Assembly: GCA_004352715.1 (NCBI GenBank)
Contig: SCFE01000088.1
Span: forward strand, 3,166-67,165
From: Hofstenia miamia
Lineage: Eukaryota > Xenacoelomorpha > Acoela
Direction: 5' to 3'
Length of the DNA: 64,000 bases
Notes under the pieces: model-generated
The model's database searches: none
Seen by the model: the letters and a program-made list of their open reading frames with translations, nothing else
What the model was told of the DNA's origin: nothing
Shown here: positions 24,597 through 34,619 of the stretch, one piece after another
Layout: each line of letters opens with the position of its first letter
How positions within the stretch are numbered: the stretch's first letter is position 1
Made by a program: the position numbers and the translations under genes

Positions 24597-25596
24597 NNNN
24601 NNNNNNNNNNNNNNNNNNNNNNNNNNNNNNNNNNNNNNNNNNNNNNNNNNNNNNNNNNNNNNNNNNNNNNNNNNNNNNNNNNNNNNNNNNNNNNNNNNNN
24701 NNNNNNNNNNNNNNNNNNNNNNNNNNNNNNNNNNNNNNNNNNNNNNNNNNNNNNNNNNNNNNNNNNNNNNNNNNNNNNNNNNNNNNNNNNNNNNNNNNNN
24801 NNNNNNNNNNNNNNNNNNNNNNNNNNNNNNNNNNNNNNNNNNNNNNNNNNNNNNNNNNNNNNNNNNNNNNNNNNNNNNNNNNNNNNNNNNNNNNNNNNNN
24901 NNNNNNNNNNNNNNNNNNNNNNNNNNNNNNNNNNNNNNNNNNNNNNNNNNNNNNNNNNNNNNNNNNNNNNNNNNNNNNNNNNNNNNNNNNNNNNNNNNNN
25001 NNNNNNNNNNNNNNNNNNNNNNNNNNNNNNNNNNNNNNNNNNNNNNNNNNNNNNNNNNNNNNNNNNNNNNNNNNNNNNNNNNNNNNNNNNNNNNNNNNNN
25101 NNNNNNNNNNNNNNNNNNNNNNNNNNNNNNNNNNNNNNNNNNNNNNNNNNNNNNNNNNNNNNNNNNNNNNNNNNNNNNNNNNNNNNNNNNNNNNNNNNNN
25201 NNNNNNNNNNNNNNNNNNNNNNNNNNNNNNNNNNNNNNNNNNNNNNNNNNNNNNNNNNNNNNNNNNNNNNNNNNNNNNNNNNNNNNNNNNNNNNNNNNNN
25301 NNNNNNNNNNNNNNNNNNNNNNNNNNNNNNNNNNNNNNNNNNNNNNNNNNNNNNNNNNNNNNNNNNNNNNNNNNNNNNNNNNNNNNNNNNNNNNNNNNNN
25401 NNNNNNNNNNNNNNNNNNNNNNNNNNNNNNNNNNNNNNNNNNNNNNNNNNNNNNNNNNNNNNNNNNNNNNNNNNNNNNNNNNNNNNNNNNNNNNNNNNNN
25501 NNNNNNNNNNNNNNNNNNNNNNNNNNNNNNNNNNNNNNNNNNNNNNNNNNNNNNNNNNNNNNNNNNNNNNNNNNNNNNNNNNNNNNNNNNNNNNNN

Positions 25597-26969
25597 TTAT
25601 TTAGATGAGGCCATGGAAAATTTACTTAAAAATGTTCCATTCGACTATATTTTTACTCTAAATTCTGGTTCCCACATGCTAAATTACATCGCGGCACAGA
25701 TCTATCAAGCCCTAAACAAAGTAGCACCGCTAAGAACCCGCCGAGTAGTTAATAAATCACGACGCTTTAATTTAAGCACGACTGATAATCAAGTAATTAA
25801 GAATACCGTACACTTAAAGCAGAAACTCTTTGAACTAGCTAAAGCTAATCCGACCGAAATAAATTGGACTAATTACGAAAGATCAAAGAAATTAATAAGG
25901 ACTTACGTAATAAACATTTAGATTTAAAACAACGTCAATTTTTTGAAAATTTAAATTCTTCTAAACAAAAGTGGAAATTTCTAAACCGTTTTATTGGAAA
26001 ATCGAATGTGCTTAATAGTGACATTTCAGAAATTAATGTTGATAATAAAATATGTACCGATAAAAAAGGATTCTAAATCATTTAAATCAGACATTTAAAG
26101 AATTAGGTAACTTCAATTTTCCTAAAACTTATCTATCAGAAGTTAGGCAATCAAATTGTAAGTCAACGTTTCAATTTAGGCTGTCCACCTTAAAAGAATT
26201 AGAAACTATTGTACACAATTTAGATGTTAATAAATCTTCAGGTTCCACTCATTTACCGTACTTTATCATTAAGAAATTCTTTCATATATTTGGCGAACAT
26301 CTATCATTTGCATTTAATCAATGTATAGTTGAAAACAAATTTCCGGAAATAATGAAAAATTCAGACATAACACCTTTGTATAAAAATGGAGATCCTCTCA
26401 TTGCTAAAAATATAGGCCAATCTCAATAACACACCCTTTTAGTAAATTANCTATAATAGAGCCATATGGACACTATTCAACATTGACAAACAATTAACTA
26501 GTAAATATTTATCGAAATACAGGTTACTAACTCCTAAGTATATCATCAAATTTATGAGTTTAGTTACAATGTACAAACATGCAAATAAGCTAACAGATTC
26601 CCTAAAATTTATGGACCCTATTGTAAAATATAATTCTCGGAATCAGTCATGCATTGTAGCAGTATTAAACCAGTCCAAATATTTTCAAGATTCCTTTGTG
26701 TTAAACACAGCAAGGGAATGGAATAAATTAGATACAGAAATTAGATTGTCAAAAAATATTAATATCTTCAAGAAAGCGTTAAAACATAACCTTTTAAGCC
26801 ACCAGAACATAGTAGGTGCTTCCAAAAAAATGCATGCCTGGGAACACTATTGTTTTGTTTGATAAATGCTTCCAATTAATAATTTTGTTATTTGTTAGTT
26901 TTTTGTTAGTTTTGTAAATTATATGTAAGCACATCTTTGTCATTATTTATTAATGAATAAAGAGCTTGT
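25597..26969 (+). pseudogene. APE-type LINE: linker, RT start and C-terminus, broken
   Basis: Begins inside the endonuclease-RT linker (LNSGSHMLNYIAAQIYQALN, NWTNYERSKKLI) and runs through FLNRFIGKSN, NQTFKELGNFNFP, VNKSSGSTHLPYFIIKKF and FPEIMKNSDITPLYKNGDP to the first RT block at about 26410. A single N at 26450 then joins it to the extreme C-terminus (VLNQSKYFQDSFVLNTAREW, NKLDTEIRLSKNINIFKKAL). The catalytic RT core is therefore missing, either a 5'/3' chimera or an assembly deletion. Frameshifts near 25905, 26065 and 26415. The 3' end is intact: after the stop at 26860-26862 there is about 110 bp of 3' UTR with AATAAA, then a (TAA)n tail. Confidence 0.88.

Positions 26970-27003
<34 letters not shown>
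26970..27003. repeat. (TAA)n tail of the LINE
   Basis: About 11 TAA units directly after the LINE 3' UTR (gaataaagagcttgtt). Several non-LTR clades end in short tandem repeats instead of poly(A), so this is read as the element's tail. Confidence 0.75.
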
Positions 27004-27007
<4 letters not shown>

Positions 27008-27333
27008 TAATTTACTTTTATTATTATTATTTAGTCATCGAAGTTATTGAATATAAACATGAAACTAACTAAACGAAGAAATTTTTAATATAATTTTGCA
27101 TTCATTGAATATCGATGAAATTTTTTAACAATTTTTATTAAATCAAATCTCAATGCAACAGAAAGACAGCAGATAAAAAATTGTCATCACTAATAGTTAT
27201 CAGTTACAATGATGTGTTCCAATGACAATAAATTACAAATTCATCATAGTAAACAAACTAATCATTAAAGCCCCTCAGAAAATTACACAAATGGAAAACT
27301 CAATATCTCAAATGTACTCCATTCTCTACTTAT

Positions 27334-27539
27334 TATTTTTGTAGAATCTTCGGAATTGAATATTGGTTGTCTTGCATTGTGAGTACACCAACACCCACAG
27401 TTCCTTCTAATTCCAACTTCAAAATCCATTTCTCAAACAGGTGCAGTACTGTGATGTAAGACACTATACCAATGCATGCAGCTAAAACTAGTTTTATGAA
27501 TTCCAAGAAGCGAAAGTAATTGATATGTTGTTTCAAAGC
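27334..27539 (-). CDS. Candidate terminal exon with one membrane helix
   Basis: Acceptor gatgtatattttag precedes an open frame VRRSKLIALKQHINYFRFLE, then a hydrophobic helix (IKLVLAACIGIVSYITVLHL), then FEKWILKLELEGTVGVGVLT and a polar tail ending at TAA. Basic residues before the helix and charged ones after it resemble a real membrane anchor. Upstream exons would lie at higher coordinates. I found only a weak 44-nt candidate near 29930-29975 before the retroelement cluster. Family unknown. Confidence 0.4.
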
Positions 27540-27599
27540 AATGAGCTTACTTCGTCTGACCTAAAATATACATCATTTTATTGAAGGTATAATTTCGAA

Positions 27600-30060
27600 T
27601 TAATTAATTCTTCTATTCTCTATTTTTTCTAATAAACACGTTATTTGGGAAATTGTATACATTGCATTTTAGAAACCTTAGAGATTCTCAGCGTAGTTTC
27701 TAATGCTAAAATTCTGCATTTTAAGCATATATAGTCAATTTTTTGCATGAATGCTAAGGGTGTCAATACGGATCATGTCTTGAGAAAATTGGATACATGT
27801 GTCTCTCCTGCTACATGAAAGCATGAAATTATATAAACAAAACCATACACTGTTTATCCAGAGACATTCACTCGTTTAGTAGAAATTAACATATTGCGTT
27901 TGAATTGTAAATCTGTGAAATTCATAACTTTGCTGACATTTGAAGTCATGGAAGTTAGTAACACATGGTATAAATTAGTAATATTATGAGTCAATCTTCA
28001 CCTGCACTGTAATGTAAAATCTTATATTTAGCAGTTTATTTTGAAAAAATATTTATTTTTTGGTGTAAAAATTTTGCTAAGCAATTCTAATGTGTTGAAT
28101 ACAGAGTCCAAAATGAAATTAAAAGTTATTCATTTTGCATAGCATATTTGCTTTTTTAAAGTTTATGGTACTCTAAGAAATCACAAAAAGTCAAAATGCA
28201 TATAGTCTCCTAGAACATATTATATATATATATATATGCAAGGATTCTTATTATTTTTCTAATTTAGTTAGTAAAGGCTCCTTCTTAAAGCGTTTCAAAT
28301 ACGCAGATACTGAACGAGCACTAACTAATAGTAACTAAATAGCACCTGATTATGGAAAATTATATCAATTATTAGAGAAGTACTTGAAATTCACAGTTAT
28401 ATTCTGTAGTTGTTTATTGGTTTGGGAGTAATTCCTGTGTATATTGTTGGTAAATTTCTACATAGAATGCCTGAAAATTCATTTATTAGTAATTGAGATT
28501 ATTCCTTAGACCTCTGCCCTAGCCATAGACCTAGAGTAATGCGGAATTCTAAATAAAGCAAATTGCCTTAGTTCAGTATTTCGATGAAGATAAGGAATCT
28601 ACGAATATGTAAGACTATGCTTCGGTTGTATGCATTTTTTCAGTATCTGACTTCATATTATGTTTCAGTGTCACTTTTTTACTTCCTATGTTTATTCGTA
28701 GCTTTTGAAATTAATAATGTTGTCATTAGTATACCAGAGTTTGAGTTCGAAACTGAATATCCGGTATAAAAAATATTAAGAAAACATAGTAAATTTTATT
28801 TTCTATAATAAAGATTAATTCTCAGAATTTTTAGGAATGCATAGATGCTCTGCATGAAGCATCGATATAGCTTTCATCTCACCACTATCTTAATAACTAT
28901 TTTCTGTCAATGAGGGGGTTATTTACATGCTTGAAAAATTACAGGATTTACTCACATTCTGTTTTTTTCAAAATTCATGAGAGTACAGTCTAACTTCGGT
29001 TCTCGATGAAAATCTGCAAAAGAACTCTATTCGAGAAGTAAATCATTTCAATTTGCTTCGACATCTTGCATGTTTACTTATCGTAAGCATCTTATACAGT
29101 ATTATATTTTGCATAATAAAATGGGCAGCACTATTTGCCATGTAGCAAATTAATGTTTGCATTTACTTTCTTTGGAGGCTAAGCACTTCAAAAACTAATG
29201 TAAAATACGAGAGCAAAACGCATAAATCTGGATCTTGATCCATTTGATTCTATAACATTCTCGCTTTAATGGTGTTGTCACGTTCTTTGATCATCGTCTA
29301 AAAAAGGTCGCACTCTACTCGTTTTTTAATTGCGCTTGTGTTTTGGCTAATTTCCTAATGATTCTCAGACCTCCAGCTGCTATTGACTTTTTCCTCGCCC
29401 TTGCATTGAAACTTTAGCTTCTCCTTTTCTGTAAAAAAACAATCGTCCGGAATATCTCTTTGAAACTGCCACATGGGTTCTTCAATTCCAATGTAATTAG
29501 AAAGTTCATCTTTTTGAATTATTTTTTAAAATGAGCTTTCACCCACCTAACCGAAATACTAAAGTTACACGAGCCACTCGGAAATTTTTTCTTCAACAAA
29601 TCAAATGACATTTAGACCAAAAAAGATTATCCTGCTTGAGTATTAAATCAGATAACCTTGCGTGATTTTGTATTCAAGTTCGCCAGCGATAATCAGTTTT
29701 CAGGAATTCTATGTAAACTGAAGCTATAATAGTCTGTCTATAAGATAATGCCCTAACCGAAAGTTTATGTCTAGGCAAGCAAATTAACAGCATCGTCTTT
29801 GTATTTGTAAGTTGTAGCAGGCAGATTACCAGGCATTTCAAAGCTTTATTTTCCGGTTTGGGGAATGTAGAACGAAAATTTACCCAAATTTCATCTTCGC
29901 AAAAAATTAATAATTACTAACTCACCCATTTCAATTAGAGTACCTTCAAGGTTTTTGCACGCTCCACCCTTTGAACTTTATATATATATATATACTACAT
30001 AACAATTACGTAATTCGGAATTTCGTGAAAGCCCTAAAATTTTAGTGAAGTTGTGAAATT
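27600..30060. other. AT-rich non-coding region
   Basis: No supported gene. Short (AT)n tracts at 28217-28237 and 29981-29995. A 61-codon plus-strand open stretch at 28584-28766 has a hydrophobic middle, but nothing recognisable. Confidence 0.4.
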
Positions 30061-30079
30061 GTTACTTCACTTAAAAACT

Positions 30080-30200
30080 TCATAAAACAACTGCCTTCTG
30101 TGCTACCGCTCCTCCCCACTTTGGTAGTCCTAACTCCTCCAAGTATCTCTTATGCTTCTTACTTACTGCTCCTAGTGCGCCTACTACTACCAATTTCACA
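30080..30200 (-). pseudogene. RLE-type retrotransposon, C-terminal end
   Basis: Minus-strand frame VVVGALGAVSKKHKRYLEEL then GLPKWGGAVAQKAVVL and a stop at 30082-30080. This is the extreme C-terminus after the endonuclease of R2/NeSL-like elements. Its first bases are identical to the edge of the 32913-33640 fragment (actgctcctagtgcgcctac on the plus strand), so the two pieces overlap by about 27 bp and belong to one family. Truncated at about 30200 against the Penelope fragment on the other strand. Confidence 0.85.
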
Positions 30201-30206
30201 ATTACA

Positions 30207-30613
30207 CTGAATTTTATGGAAAAAATTAGAATAATGAATACCAAATTAAAAAGGACAAGGATCATTCAACTATTGACATCATATAAAACGAAAGATATGT
30301 TTCCAAATAAAGATCAAATCCCAAAAAATTTAGTTTCCTCCTTAGTCTATACATATAAATGTGATGATTGTGAAAAATCATACGTCGGGGTACATCTGGG
30401 TACAAGAATTAAGGAACATATGAATGGGCACCTAAAATCCGAAATTTTTATGCACAAACATCAACTAAGAAAATTTTTACATCAGACAGATCAGAACATC
30501 ATAAAATAAGAGAAGCATTAATAATTAAGCAATCAAACAAAGATCAATTATTAAATAAACAACTAAGCATGATACAATTGAACTTATATAAAGAGCATGC
30601 AATATTAAGTTAG
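30207..30613 (+). pseudogene. Penelope-like element C-terminus with GIY-YIG endonuclease
   Basis: Starts in the RT-endonuclease connector (EKIRIMNTKLKRTRI, nearly the same as the end of the element at 5540-7832). It continues into a GIY-YIG nuclease core: LVYTYKCDDCEKSYVG, HLGTRIKEHMNGH, with the paired CxxC of PLE nucleases. A frameshift near 30480 separates this from the true tail HHKIREALIIKQSNKDQLLN ... LYKEHAILS and a stop near 30613. The nuclease makes the target nick that primes reverse transcription. 5'-truncated. Confidence 0.88.
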
Positions 30614-30702
30614 ATAAAGTGTAGTCTGCTGCAAATATATTTAGTTTTTACTGCATATGATGATGTTTTATATAAACTAAACCGATCTATCACTTTCATA
30701 GC

Positions 30703-30718
30703 ATATATATATATATAT

Positions 30719-30750
<32 letters not shown>
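30703..30750. repeat. (AT)n microsatellite
   Basis: AT alternation with one acatac interruption, 90 bp after the Penelope C-terminus. Confidence 0.9.
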
Positions 30751-30836
30751 CAATTCTGTGCATAATTTTAATTTTTTCATTTTTCAATGACCTTTAATTG
30801 TGAGACTCGCAATTATTATTATTATTCAAATCTTTA

Positions 30837-31371
30837 ATGTTTGAATCATTTAGTGATCATGCACTGTGTACATATATTAGTAACAAAACTACTAAAAGCA
30901 AGCAATTCAAAACCATAAATGCAAGAGACTATTTATCTTACTCAGATGAAAAAATGGAAAAGGCCCTAAAAAACATCCCATTTAACTATATTTACATATT
31001 AAATTCTGGACCTCAAATGGTTAATTACATTGCAAAAGAAATCTACAAAGCATTAAACACTGTTGCCCCAATTAAGAAACGACGGGTTAAGATTAAAACA
31101 ATTAAATTTCCCTTTTCAAACACCGACGATAATCAAGTCCATGAACTAGTATCAATTAAACGAGAATTATTTGATCTTGCGAAATCCGAGCCGACAAAGA
31201 CTAATTGGACCAATTACGAAAAATCAAAGAAAGTCATTAAGCAGTTAAGAACAAAAAATTTAACTAAAGCTCGGCAAACATTCTTTAACCAATTAAATTC
31301 GACTCGAGAAAAATGGCGATACATCCATAAATTTATCGGAAAATCTAAAGGTCTTTCATCCGAAATAAATG
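30837..31371 (+). pseudogene. APE-type LINE fragment, copy A: end of endonuclease and linker
   Basis: Begins MFESFSDHALCTYIS, containing the SDH motif that closes the APE endonuclease domain, then the linker (YSDEKMEKALKNIPFNYI, FPFSNTDDNQVHELVSIKRE, KTNWTNYEKSKKVIKQLRTK, KWRYIHKFIGKSKGL). It is the same family as 25597-26969. It stops at the single N at 31372. Confidence 0.85.
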
Positions 31372-31372
31372 N

Positions 31373-31483
31373 GCATGCACCTGCATATACTAAGCTATTT
31401 ACTTCTGTAACACTCCTTACAACTATCCTCTCCAACACTCTATTGACTTTTGCTGTCTCTACTGCTGGCTTACTTCTCTTAAC
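31373..31483 (-). pseudogene. RLE-type retrotransposon N-terminal scrap
   Basis: Minus-strand frame SKPAVETAKVNRVLERI then RSVTEVNSLVYAGA, matching the segment at 23633-23730. In its own direction it follows directly after a TAA tract. Sandwiched between two copies of the LINE linker at an N, so probably an assembly chimera or a nested scrap. Confidence 0.75.

Positions 31484-31539
<56 letters not shown>
31484..31539. repeat. (TTA)n microsatellite
   Basis: About 18 TTA units separating the RLE scrap from LINE copy B. Confidence 0.95.
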
Positions 31540-31540
<1 letters not shown>

Positions 31541-31946
31541 AGCAATTAAATTTCCTTTTTCAAACACCGACGATAATCAAGTCCATAAACTAGTATCAAT
31601 TAAACGAGAATTATTTGATCTTGCGAAATCCGAGCCGACAAAGACTAATTGGACCAATTACGAAAAATCAAAGAAAGTCATTAAGCAATTAAGAACAAAA
31701 AATTTAACTAAAGCTCGGCAAAAATTCTTTAACCAATTAAATTCTACTCGAGAAAAATGGCGATACATCCATAAATTTATCGGTAAATCTAAAGGTCTTT
31801 CATCCGAAATAAATGAATTAAACATCAATAATACTACCGTTACAGACAAAACTCAAATACTAAATCATTTAAATTCAACATTCAAAGAACTTGGAAATTT
31901 CAATTTCCCATCCTATAAGAAAAAACAAAATTCTGATAATCTCAAA
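31540..31946 (+). pseudogene. APE-type LINE fragment, copy B: linker
   Basis: Second, nearly identical copy of the linker (from AIKFPFSNTDDNQVHKLVS) extending further than copy A into NELNINNTTVTDKTQILNHL and STFKELGNFNFPSYKKKQNS. Ends at the N at 31947. Confidence 0.85.
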
Positions 31947-31947
31947 N

Positions 31948-32256
31948 TTAAAACAATTAAATTTCCTTTTCCAATCACCGACGATAATCAAGTCCATAAA
32001 ATAGCATCAATTAAACAAGAATTATTTGATCTTGCAAAATCCGAATCGACAAAGACTAATTGGACCAATTACGAAAAATCAAAGAAAGTAATTAAGTAAT
32101 TAAGAACAAAAAATTTAACTAAAGCTCGGCAAAAATTCTTTAACCAATTAAATTCTACTCGAGAAAAATGGCGATATATCCATAAATTTATCGGAAAATC
32201 TAAAGGTCTTTCATCCGAAATAAATGAATTAAACATCAATAATACTACCATTACAG
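31948..32256 (+). pseudogene. APE-type LINE fragment, copy C: linker
   Basis: Third copy (KTIKFPFPITDDNQVHKIAS ...) with a premature TAA at 32097-32099 and then the remainder in frame up to the 656-bp gap. Small differences from copies A and B mean they are not simply one sequence read three times, though allelic variants are possible. Confidence 0.8.
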
Positions 32257-32912
32257 NNNNNNNNNNNNNNNNNNNNNNNNNNNNNNNNNNNNNNNNNNNN
32301 NNNNNNNNNNNNNNNNNNNNNNNNNNNNNNNNNNNNNNNNNNNNNNNNNNNNNNNNNNNNNNNNNNNNNNNNNNNNNNNNNNNNNNNNNNNNNNNNNNNN
32401 NNNNNNNNNNNNNNNNNNNNNNNNNNNNNNNNNNNNNNNNNNNNNNNNNNNNNNNNNNNNNNNNNNNNNNNNNNNNNNNNNNNNNNNNNNNNNNNNNNNN
32501 NNNNNNNNNNNNNNNNNNNNNNNNNNNNNNNNNNNNNNNNNNNNNNNNNNNNNNNNNNNNNNNNNNNNNNNNNNNNNNNNNNNNNNNNNNNNNNNNNNNN
32601 NNNNNNNNNNNNNNNNNNNNNNNNNNNNNNNNNNNNNNNNNNNNNNNNNNNNNNNNNNNNNNNNNNNNNNNNNNNNNNNNNNNNNNNNNNNNNNNNNNNN
32701 NNNNNNNNNNNNNNNNNNNNNNNNNNNNNNNNNNNNNNNNNNNNNNNNNNNNNNNNNNNNNNNNNNNNNNNNNNNNNNNNNNNNNNNNNNNNNNNNNNNN
32801 NNNNNNNNNNNNNNNNNNNNNNNNNNNNNNNNNNNNNNNNNNNNNNNNNNNNNNNNNNNNNNNNNNNNNNNNNNNNNNNNNNNNNNNNNNNNNNNNNNNN
32901 NNNNNNNNNNNN

Positions 32913-33640
32913 ACTGCTCCTAGTGCGCCTACTACTACCGGGACTACTTCAACTTTCTTTAACTTCCACAGCCTTTCTATTTCCTCTGCTAACTCTCTGT
33001 ACTTGTCTATCTTCTCTTTCTCCTTGCTTTCTACATTTCTGTCCTTTGGTACTGCTATGTCTATCACTGTTCCTAATCTTTTCTCTTTGTCTTCCACTAT
33101 TATGTCTGGCCTCCGTGCTTCTATCACCTTGCTTGTCTGTATGTTGAAGTCCCACAGAATCTTAACCTTCTCATTTTCTATGACGACCTGCGGCTTGTGC
33201 TCATACCACATGTCTCCTGCTTCTAACCCATGCTTCCTGCTCAAACTCCAGTGTACCATTCTTCCCACCTTGTCATGCCTGAACTTATACTCATTCTTTG
33301 CCAACTTCTCACACCCTACTATCAGATGATCTACTGTCTCCTTGTCTAATTCCCTCAGTTCGTTCTTGTTCCACCTAACTATTCCTGCTGAATATCTCAA
33401 CAATGGTATCGCCCATGTATTAATTGCTTTTATACTATTCTGCCAATTCAATGCTGACTTCTGGAGTACCTTCCTTACTCTCCTCTTGTATTCTTTTCTT
33501 AGCCTCATCTTCATTTCCTCGTGATGTGTTCTGTCTTTCTCTATCACACCTAAGTACTTGTACCCCTCTTTAACTTCCTCAATCTTATCCCTACTGCTTG
33601 TCCTCAAACCATCTCCATCTATGCACTTGCCTCTGGTCAG
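32913..33640 (-). pseudogene. RLE-type retrotransposon: RT C-terminus and restriction-like endonuclease, internally deleted
   Basis: Minus-strand frame starts RGKCIDGDGLRTSSRDKIEE, then EGYKYLGVIEKDRTHHEEM (after the RT catalytic core), INTWAIPLLRYSAGIVRWNK and ELDKET, then jumps straight to VDHLIVGCEKLAKNEYKFRH. In related elements a long segment lies between these blocks, including the CCHC-type knuckle, so an internal deletion is inferred. The endonuclease core is present: ARRPDIIVEDKEKR (33098-33114 carries RPDI) and TVIDIAVPKD, the PD-(D/E)XK pattern, then DKYRELAEEIERLWKLKKVE and VVPVVVGALGA at the gap. No RT catalytic motif, so it cannot be autonomous. Confidence 0.88.
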
Positions 33641-33900
33641 TATTATTATTATGTTGCCTCCGTTAGTAGCATTGGTTGGCCAACGCGGGAAAGGCGCAAC
33701 CCTCTCAACTGAAGTTCGGCCTTCGGTTTCACTCTGCTGATCATACTCAACACAGATCAGCACTCTGAGTGCCAGGCGTCGCCAGAGGATTCTTAAGATC
33801 AAACCGCCAGACATTCTTCTAGGGGTATGGCCCGGACCCGAATCTTTGGTTTCAACCACTGAGTTAGTCTGTTGACTTCTTCAGTAACCCCACCACAGAC
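33641..33900 (-). mobile_element. 5' end of the RLE-type element, joined through a TAA tract
   Basis: In minus-strand direction this starts near 33895 (ggtggggttactgaagaag), runs through ctctggcgacgcctggcact and gttgcgcctttcccgcgttgg, and ends at a short (ATA)n run at 33652-33641, where the RT C-terminal fragment begins at once. The same GC-rich sequence occurs at 48660-49320 and 57450-57628. The 5' end next to a late coding segment shows a large deletion with the junction in TAA repeats. Confidence 0.75.
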
Positions 33901-34390
33901 ATAAGAGTTTCAAAGGGCAGAATAAATCGAATAATTGTGGAAGTTGACAAAAGTCGAATTAGTGTGAGTTGTAATTGGATGATGGCAAGTAATAGGCAAG
34001 TGATAAATTAGAGTTTCCTTGGTGGTGTCTGGAGTATGAGTAGACAGAAATCTTAGGTGCCCTTAGAAAACTAAAAAATGCACGTAGACTCCATAAACAT
34101 TACAGCGTTTTCCGAGCTGAAAGGCCCGAAAACCTATATTTGTGAAAAGAAAAAAGATATGGAACATAATATGTTATATCTGATATTAAAATCCTACGCC
34201 CAAAAGTAACTTAAATATATTTTGGAATCGTACTCCATTGTCTGCTATCAAATGCCAATGGGAATAAATTATTCATATATTTTTATAAAATATATTTTTT
34301 TGGTATGTTCAAATGAATTTATCTCAGTACAGCTGTAAATTTCATTAATCAAGTATAAAAAACAATCAAATTTGTAAATGCATGTCTCAA
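33901..34390. other. Non-coding region
   Basis: Nothing recognised. Confidence 0.35.
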
Positions 34391-34391
34391 C

Positions 34392-34610
34392 ATTGGTGTA
34401 TCCAGGGGGACATGGTGGAATGTCCAATTTTGACTGGATAAATCAAAATTTTTTCGGAAAAAAATTAAAAAATTAAAATCTAGGATCGTGAAATGCTTTT
34501 TTAGGGTCTATTTTCTCAATATTTTCAAAAATTTTGGCGGGGCTTCGTCCCGCATTAGAGAATAACAATGATGTCCCCCCGTCAGAAAATCCTGGGTACA
34601 CCCCTGTGTC
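34392..34610. mobile_element. Candidate MITE with CAGGGGTGTA-type ends
   Basis: The left side (ggtgtatccagggggacatg) and the right side (gatgtccccccgtcagaaaa, then tcctgggtacacccctg) are inverted to each other, about 215 bp apart. The interior is AT-rich with tttttcgg and ggcggggcttcgtccc. A diverged relative lies at 45137-45358, and the left end alone may occur at 36933 (cagtgacgtatttaggttag). Superfamily unclear. Confidence 0.55.
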
Positions 34611-34619
34611 TCAAATCTT

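Noticed and set aside
28584-28769. 61-codon plus-strand frame with hydrophobic centre
   Set aside because: No supported acceptor or family; AT-rich DNA gives such frames often.
30837-32099. Single 420-codon protein
   Set aside because: A fusion of LINE linker copies, an RLE scrap read backwards and a poly-Ile stretch from (TTA)n, joined at Ns.
32069-33859. Single 596-codon minus-strand protein
   Set aside because: Joins an element 5' leader, an RLE C-terminal fragment, a 656-N gap and antisense LINE; only 32913-33640 is real coding relic.
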